From positions 323,089 through 373,660 of the forward strand of contig MNCI01033329.1 in the NCBI GenBank assembly GCA_015680685.1: DNA of 50,572 bases, given 5' to 3'. The notes under the pieces are model-generated. The model did not search any database. It was not told the origin of the DNA and worked only from the letters and a program-made list of their open reading frames with translations. The stretch is from Gnetum montanum (lineage: Eukaryota > Streptophyta > Gnetopsida > Gnetales > Gnetaceae). How positions within the stretch are numbered: position 1 is the stretch's first letter; the number at the start of each line of letters is the position of its first letter. Shown piece after piece: positions 44,442 to 50,572 of this stretch. Position numbers and translations under genes: made by a program.

Positions 44442-44721
44442 TGTTATATTCAAGAACTGAAGAAACAAGAAAACATAGGTAACACACATAGCTTTGTGCA
44501 GTGTTTAAGCAAGCACACCATCGGAAATGCATGAGAATTGTTATTAAATAATTTTTGCTAGATACAATTATGGTTACAGGAACATTTTTGGGCCGTTACG
44601 GAAGAGAACGAAAACTGGACCAGAACCACTAACTGCTGGAACCAGTAACTACTGCTAACTATAGCTCATTGCTGCTAACTAGTTTTGACCCATGTTGGAT
44701 CAGTCACCACATAACTTAACA
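44442..44721 (-). repeat. 5' LTR of element D
   Basis: 280 bp, TGTTATATTCAAG...CATAACTTAACA in plus reading; pair of 39912-40202. Confidence 0.92.
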
Positions 44722-44726
44722 CATTA
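44722..44726. other. Target site duplication of element D, right
   Basis: CATTA, identical to 39907-39911. Removing D rejoins ATTTCATTAATTAAAAG, which aligns with TTTTATTAATCAAAG in the other E1 LTR near 9550. Confidence 0.9.
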
Positions 44727-46436
44727 ATTAAAAGAAATTTACAAAACTTCTTTTACAATCCTAGACTAAGCACTCCCACTAAGCTCAAAGTTCTAGAAAT
44801 CTATTTTCACAGTAGAGAGGAAGAGGGAACACTCTACTTTATCTCAAACATAGAGACTCAAGAGTTTTCTAAGCATCTTAAGAAAAGAAAACATAGCTTT
44901 TATAGAAAAGAAATAGAGAAACAAGAAGAAGAAAAGCATAGAAGAAAAAATTCTAATTCAAGAACAAGGCCAAAGCCAAAATCATGAGCTATGCCCAACA
45001 ACTTCAATTTATAGCCTTAATATCTTTTAGCTATTTTCATAGTAATTCATTCTACCATTCTCAAACTACCAAAGAAGCATGCAAGGAGATGAGCTATAAC
45101 CATTACTAGTTTGTTGAAGAGTAGCTAAAGAAGACGTCATATCCATTACATCTAATCTTCCATTACTACATTTGGTATGAGCTTCAGATGAGCATCAACA
45201 ACTCTTTTTCATAGAAATAACAAGTTTTTCTAATACTAGAGAAAATAACTCTTTCAACTTCAACTAATAACTCCTATTCTCATTAATGGGGTTTAACTCA
45301 CATTTTTAGTAAAATAGATTCTAGCTTTTTTCGTGTAATAGCCCCTTTCAATATTAGCTTAGAACACTTCTTTTATTTTTTTGCAAAAGTGTCATGGTAT
45401 TTTTTGGTATGGCTCATATAGATTTAAAGCCTAGTTCTAAGCTTTGGTTCTAACTTTCCTTCCACTTAGTCTAACATGACAATGAGCTCTTTTATTGAAA
45501 ATTAGAAGCTTTTAATTCTCCTAGCATTTTCCCTTTTTCTTAATAGGAATTCTTGTGTGCATTGTCAAGGTGTTGGTGTTGCAAATGAAGCAACATTGAT
45601 CTAGATGAAAAAATGAGCTTTATCTATTTATTGATGTGCTAGTGCTAATGTGATAGATGAAGCAATGTTGATCTAGATGACAAATCATCCTTCATCTATT
45701 TATTGATGTGGGAGTGCTAACATGATAATGTTCACGTGACAAATGAATCATTTAGATGGAGTTTTTTTCATCTATATCAAAAATGCACTCCCATCATTTG
45801 CCAAATTTAATGAGCTCATATTTGAGCTATCATCAGTCCCATCATCATTTTAACTTATGCATGTAAATTAAACACCTAAGTTCCCTCTTACGTAGTTCAA
45901 GCTTGTGTCTTTAATAGAGCTCACATTATCTAGATGATGATTTTCCCTCTAGATGAATTTCTACCGATTCTAAATGTTGACATGGCATGTAGCTTGAACA
46001 TTCTTTCCAAAACAAAGTAATGACCGAAAGTTGAACAACTAAATTTAAAGTGCACATCCTCTAAGTTTGTTTAAGATTGACCCCACTAAGTTTTAAAAAA
46101 GTAGAAAGCTAATGTGGAAGAGCTAAGTTACAGGCTTTTGTAGAATAAGGATCTTCTTCTAGAGCTAATTAAAGAGCTTATTCCCAAAGTTGATGTGGCA
46201 GTGGGGTTGTACCATCTAGATGAAAAAGACACCTAGCTTTAATTTCAATTTGAGTTATCATTGGGCACACTAGTGCTTATGCATATAGAGTTCATCTAGA
46301 TGAAAATTTCAACTTCATTTAGATGTTAATGTGGCATACAAAATGCTTTCCCTAGAAATGTCAATATCTCAAATCTACGAAAATAAAATCTCTACTAAGA
46401 AGAAAAAACTAAAATCAACCTCAAAACATACAACAA

Positions 46437-48290
46437 CTCAAAATAAGCAACATCCAGAACATGCTTCTTCATATCATTCTTCATCTGCATTCATACCTTT
46501 CTTAGCCATATTATTAGTATCTTTTGATAATTGATCAATCTTAACATGAGGTGTTTCAACAATCTTTAATATTTTTAAATTTAAGAAACAATAAGCTTTT
46601 GAATTACTAGAATATCCAATAAACAAAAAATATTCACAATGACTATCAAGCTTGTCAACATTATCTTGATTCTTGATATAGCACTTGCTACCAAAAATTT
46701 TAAAATATTGAATATTAGCCATTTTTTCATACCACATTTGATAAGAATTCTTACCATTATTAGTTCTTACCAAACATCTCTTGATAATATACACAGTTAT
46801 TCTACTTGCCTCATTCCATAAGTACTTTGGTACATTCTTTTTGTTCATCATTGATCTAATCATCTTGGATGTAGTTCTATTTTTTTGCTCTACAACACCA
46901 TTGTGCTCAGGTATTCTAGTTGATGAGAACTATTTCTTGATACTTGGATCTCTGCATAGCTCATAAAATTTATTTGAGATCAACTCACCTCCATTGTTAG
47001 TACTAATAGCTTTGATTTTAAGCTAGATTTTAGTTTCAACCATACTTTTAAATCCCTTAAAAAATTTAAATACATCATACTTTTTGTCAATACATATTAG
47101 CCATGACATTCTAGTATAATCAGCAACAATAAGAAAGAAATATTTACTACCATCAAAACCAGCTATATCAAAAGGCCCATATACATTCATATGTAGTAAT
47201 TCAAGTTTATCTTTACAATGAAAATTCACTATTTTAAAGGTAACTCTAGTTTTCTTACCATGTTGGCATGCAGAACATACCTCTTCCAAATGACTTAACT
47301 AAGGAATGCCTTTAACTCTTTGAGCCTTGATGAGTGCTTGTATGTTTCCTAAGCTTAAGTGTCCTAGTCTTTTATGCCATAATCTACTATTGCTTATCTT
47401 AAAAATAAGAGTTAGACATTGAGGCTACTCATTTATAGAATAGAAATTATTTCCTAATCAAGTAACATAGGCTTTAAAATCCTTTTCTTTATTCTCTAAT
47501 ATAAATTTCTCATTTATGAAACAAATATTATAACCTTGTCTTGAAAATTATCCTAAGCTTAACAAATTATAATTTAAGCCATTTAAAAAAATAAACATTA
47601 TGAACTTCAAGAAAATAATTATAAATTTTAACAGAGCTAATACCTCTTACCATATATTTACCTTTTTCACTGAAGGTTACTTTCCCTCCATTAAATATTT
47701 TAGTATGCCAAATTTTTATCTATCACTAGTCATATGTTGAGAATACCTACTATATGAAAAAATCATGTCTTTGGACTACAAGAACTCTTTAAGACTAACT
47801 TTATGATGAGAGCTCTTCTATTGATTGGTTTGCAAACTTGTTATTCTATTCTGTTATTTCTTAAAAAGTGCTTAGTAGCATGGAAATATTGCATATTATC
47901 ATAACAAGAAAAGCTACCATTTTTATAATTTCTTGCTTTATGGAATAGCATTTCATAATTACAATAATATCCTTGAATGAAATTACTTATCATTCTTGGG
48001 CCATACCTAATGATTGGAATTCTTGAGATAGGAAGAATTCCCTTACCTATTTGTGAGCTAATGATTTGTGATTGTGGAGGGCATCTTTTGACATTTATCT
48101 TCTAGGTTAATAATTTATTGAAAATGGCCTTTTTGAAGGTCCATACTCATAGCCAAGACCCCTCTTTTTATATCTTGATCATCCATTATTAATAATATTC
48201 TTGCATTATTCCAAGCTATAAGTAAACTTACTAAATAAATCAAATGTCACTTGAGTAGCCTTACCTTTCATATTCTTCTTTAGTAACAGC
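46437..48290 (-). pseudogene. E-family copia fragment E2: gag end to integrase
   Basis: Minus strand from 48285: gag C-terminal segment (KEEYERxGYSSDI-type region), protease vicinity (RYSQHMTSDR near 47745), pre-integrase, a zinc-binding CSACQHGKK near 47275, integrase core (DVFKFFKGF; LLHMNVYGPFD near 47205 with Asn where the first Asp is expected), and the integrase end (SEYFLFIGYSS-like, 46640; LKILKIVETPHVKI near 46550). RT and RNase H are absent: the integrase end lies only ~40 bp from LTR E1. Homologous to E1 at 13731-15102. Confidence 0.75.
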
Positions 48291-48299
48291 ACCTACTCT

Positions 48300-49090
48300 A
48301 TCGTGAAAAATCAAGGATTCTCATCTAACAGAGCTCCATGATTTGATGGCTCAAATTATCCTCAACAAAAGTTCAAGATGGAGATATATCTTCTAGTGCA
48401 TTGTGATGATGTCTAGAAAGAAGTATGTAGAGGAACCAACAATGTTGTGCTTGATGCATGAGCTATGAACCCTTTGTTCGCTAGCTTCCATAGAGAAGTG
48501 TATATGAAGATTATACACATTTAATGAACCAAAGAAATGTGGGAGCATCTTCAACCTATTTATGAAGAAGATTATAAAGTGAAGAAGTCTAAGCTGCTAA
48601 CTTTAAGAACATGTTTTAATGCTTTGAGGATGGAAGAGGATGAAAATATTTGCAATTTTTTTAGCTAAATAGATGAAATTATTAGAGAGATGACTATGCT
48701 TGATGAAGCATAGTTTGATGATATAATTTTCTAGAAAATTTTATCTTTTTTCCCAATTATATTTGAAGCAAAGTTCTCATCCATAGAAGTAGCAAAAGAT
48801 CCCTTGATATTAAAAGTAGTTGAGCTCTATAATAGTCTTGCTATTTTTGAAATCAGGAAAGAAGGAGCTAGTATTTCTAGTAAAGAGTAAATTACCTTCA
48901 AAGCTAAATATAAGAAGGAATCATCAACATCAAATTCTAATTTTGATAAGGAGATTACAAATCTTGCTAGAAAGCTTAGAAAGCTCAAAAAGATGAAGGT
49001 TAGTAACATGCTAACAAATTCTTTTTCTTGTTCTTATTATGATGAAACAACTCATATGATTGCTAAGTGCCCAAAGAAAAAGGAAGATGA
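48300..49090 (+). pseudogene. Gag of E-family copia fragment F
   Basis: Plus-strand gag in pieces: KNQGFSSNRAP, KFKMEIYLLVHCDDV, LLTLRTCFNALRMEEDENICNF, DEIIREMTML, then FEAKFSSIEVAKDPLILKVVE. The zinc knuckle near 49027 reads CSYYDETTHMIAKC with Tyr for the second Cys. The start codon position reads ATC at the junction with E2. No LTR or primer site precedes it, so the element is truncated at the first gag codon. Several stops. Confidence 0.75.
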
Positions 49091-50572
49091 AGAAAATTAG
49101 AAAAATTAGATGACCAAGTTCAAGCCAAAGTATACTCAGTATAGGTTTGATAAATTAAAAGCTTAATTAGCTTAAATACAAAACCAATTAGAGAATTTAG
49201 AAATTAGTACAAAAATCGAGAATGTTAAAGAAAATTATTTTGCTCATTTTTCTTCTTCCAATATAATAGATAATGATATTGATATTGTTACACAAGAATT
49301 ATTTTCATTTATAGCCATAGTTGAAGACTATGATTCAAATGATGATTTTCAAAGCTTTATGTGTACTTACCCAAATGAGTAAGAAATTCCTAGTATTACT
49401 GAGTCTATAAGATTGAGCAAAGATGAAGATGGATCAAACTCAATAGAAAAAACCTAAATTGAATAAGAAGAAGCTAAGGACATTGATATAGTAGGGATAA
49501 TGGAGAAATTGGAGATGGTGATTAAATTTAATGAAAAATTGAATAAAATTCTCAAAGAAAGAGAGCAAGAAATCAAGAGTTAGAAGATGAAGCTTGAATT
49601 AGCTGAACAAGAAAATTTAAAATTGAAAGAGAAGCTAAAAATGTTAAAGAAGGATATGAAAGATAAAGCTACTCAAGCCACATATGATTTATTCAACAAG
49701 TTTACTCATAGCTTGCAATAGCCTAAGAATTTTATCAATAATGGATGATTATGAGATGACAAGAGGGGTCTTGGCTATGAGTCTCAACTCTTAGAAAGAC
49801 CATCTTCAATAAAATTATTAGCCTAGAAGATAGATGTCCAAACATAACCTCCACAGTCACAAATCATTAGCTCACAAATAGGTAAGGAAATTCTTCCTAC
49901 TCTAGGTATTCCAATCATTAGGTATGATCCAAGAACATCTAATTTCTTCCAAGGATATTGTTTTAATTATGGAATGTTAAGCCATAAAGAAAGAAATTGT
50001 AGAACCAATAAATTTTCTCATTATGTAAATATAATAAATTTCCATGCTACTAAGTACTTTTCAAGAAATCAATAGAATAGCTCCTCTCATATAGTTAGCC
50101 TTAAAGAGCTCTTGTAGCTTATAGATATCATTTCTTAATAGTGGCTTCTCTCAACATATGACCAGTGATAGATCAAGATTTATCATACTAAAATGTTTTA
50201 ATGGAGGGAAAGTAAGCTTTGGTGACAAAGGTAAAGCTATGGTAAAAGGTATTGGCTTAGTTAAAATTAATGATAATTTTCCTAAAGTTCATAATGTCTA
50301 TTTTATTAATGGTATACAATATAATTTGTTAATCTTAGGATAGTTTTCAAGAGAAGATTATAATGTCTATTTCACAAATGAGAAATGTATATTAGAGAAT
50401 AAAGAAAAGGATTTAAAAGCTTATGTTACTCAACCAGAAAATAATTTATATTCTATAAATGAGCAACCTCAACGTCTAACTCTTATTTTTAAGATAAGTA
50501 GTAGTCAGTTATGGTACAAAAGGCCAGGACACTTAAGCTTAGAAAACATACAAGTTCTTATTAAGGCTCAAA
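49091..50572 (+). pseudogene. Gag tail, protease and pre-integrase of fragment F
   Basis: After the zinc knuckle comes an acidic Glu/Lys-rich tail with coiled-coil character (49190-49700), then CFNYGMLSHKERNC-like second knuckle near 49962, the protease segment SGFSQHMTSDRSRF near 50140 (LNSG, Asn in place of the catalytic Asp), GKVSFGDKGKAMVKGIG, VYFINGIQYNLLILG and the pre-integrase QLWYKRPGHLSLENIQ near 50510. It runs off the window end. It is the inverse-orientation counterpart of E2. Confidence 0.78.

Larger units (their letters stand above)
39912..44721 (-). mobile_element. Ty1/copia element D, full-length
   Basis: 4810 bp with LTRs at 39912-40202 and 44442-44721 (TGTTA...TAACA), target duplication CATTA, initiator-Met-type primer site, polypurine tract and the full copia order gag, protease, integrase, RT, RNase H on the minus strand. 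It is the best preserved element of the window but still has stops, frameshifts and an N-marked internal duplication. The gag start and short LTRs suggest a Tork/Tnt1-like lineage (tentative). Confidence 0.93.
9313..46436 (-). mobile_element. Long-LTR Ty1/copia element E1, split by nested insertions
   Basis: Read on the minus strand: 5' LTR (46436-39654, interrupted by D), primer site, gag remnant, then after inserted material pre-integrase and integrase (15102-13731), reverse transcriptase remnant, polypurine tract and 3' LTR (11956-9313). Integrase before reverse transcriptase is the copia order. Both LTRs have TGTT...AACA ends. The proposed target duplication is weak (ACTAT left, ACTCA right), and the LTR lengths differ (2644 and about 1968 bp without D), so the two ends may derive from two insertions. 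The protease motif near 15020 reads NNG where Asp-Ser-Gly is expected. Confidence 0.6.
39654..46436 (-). repeat. 5' LTR of E1, interrupted by element D
   Basis: Minus strand starts TGTTGTATGTTTTGAGG (46436) and ends AAATAACA (39654). Removing D and one target copy leaves about 1968 bp. It matches 9313-11956 in many blocks, including a related tandem repeat near 45587 and 45659 (72-bp step). Confidence 0.72.

Noticed and set aside
1-50572. CRISPR array, bacterial operon, tRNA or rRNA genes
   Set aside because: Nothing in the window fits; the regular spacing in the U3 arrays is far too short and lacks a repeat-spacer pattern.

Overview
The window is repeat-only nuclear DNA of a land plant. It is AT-rich, I recognise no host gene, rRNA or tRNA, and almost every recognisable protein belongs to a decayed LTR retrotransposon. 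The species cannot be read from it. The plant assignment rests on Athila/Tat-like Ty3/gypsy elements primed by tRNA-Asp, Ty1/copia elements with initiator-Met-type primer sites, and plant-style TATA boxes. The assembly is imperfect: one 95-N gap and three single Ns that mark suspicious joins.

Layout, left to right. (1) 1-3616: 3' part of gypsy element C (+): integrase, post-pol region and a broken 3' LTR. (2) ~3617-6579: 3' part of gypsy element H (+) with an intact-looking LTR. (3) 6580-9312: unassigned AT-rich DNA. (4) 9313-46436: a nested stack. The outermost layer is a long-LTR copia element E1 (-): 3' LTR 9313-11956, RT and integrase remnants to 15102, then gag, primer site and 5' LTR at 39160-46436. 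Gypsy element B (+, 15103 to ~36412) sits inside E1. Gypsy element A (-, 16077-24637, target duplication ATTGG) sits inside B, 77 bp past B's 5' LTR. Copia element D (-, 39912-44721, target duplication CATTA) sits inside E1's 5' LTR. A small truncated copia-like element G (36416-37671) lies just right of B. (5) 46437-50572: two copia fragments of the E family, head to head (E2, -; F, +).

A, B, C and H are one related gypsy group. Their LTRs start TGATGA (A, B and H also end TCATCA; the 3' end of C's LTR is lost) and follow a G-rich polypurine tract (GTGGGGGTA in A and B, weaker in C and H). A and B carry a tRNA-Asp primer site. A and B also carry an extra ~930-codon sense ORF between the post-pol region and the 3' LTR, with a conserved N-terminal block, a long coiled-coil-like part and matching last residues. 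A has gag and this ORF but no pol, so it looks non-autonomous.

The most interesting structure is regulatory. In all four LTR types the stretch just upstream of the TATA box is an array of short motifs at a step of 14 bp, with occasional 17-20 bp steps. The motif differs by family (GATATC palindromes in A and C, GTCAACTAGGCC in B, TATCAA/TTGATA in H) but the 14-bp phase is the same. A and B each have a second TATA promoter about 480-495 bp upstream of the extra ORF, and its array uses the motif of that element's own LTR, although the leader after the TATA is similar between A and B. This suggests a family-specific cis code shared by the LTR and the ORF promoter. Whether the extra ORF product or a host factor reads it cannot be told from sequence alone.
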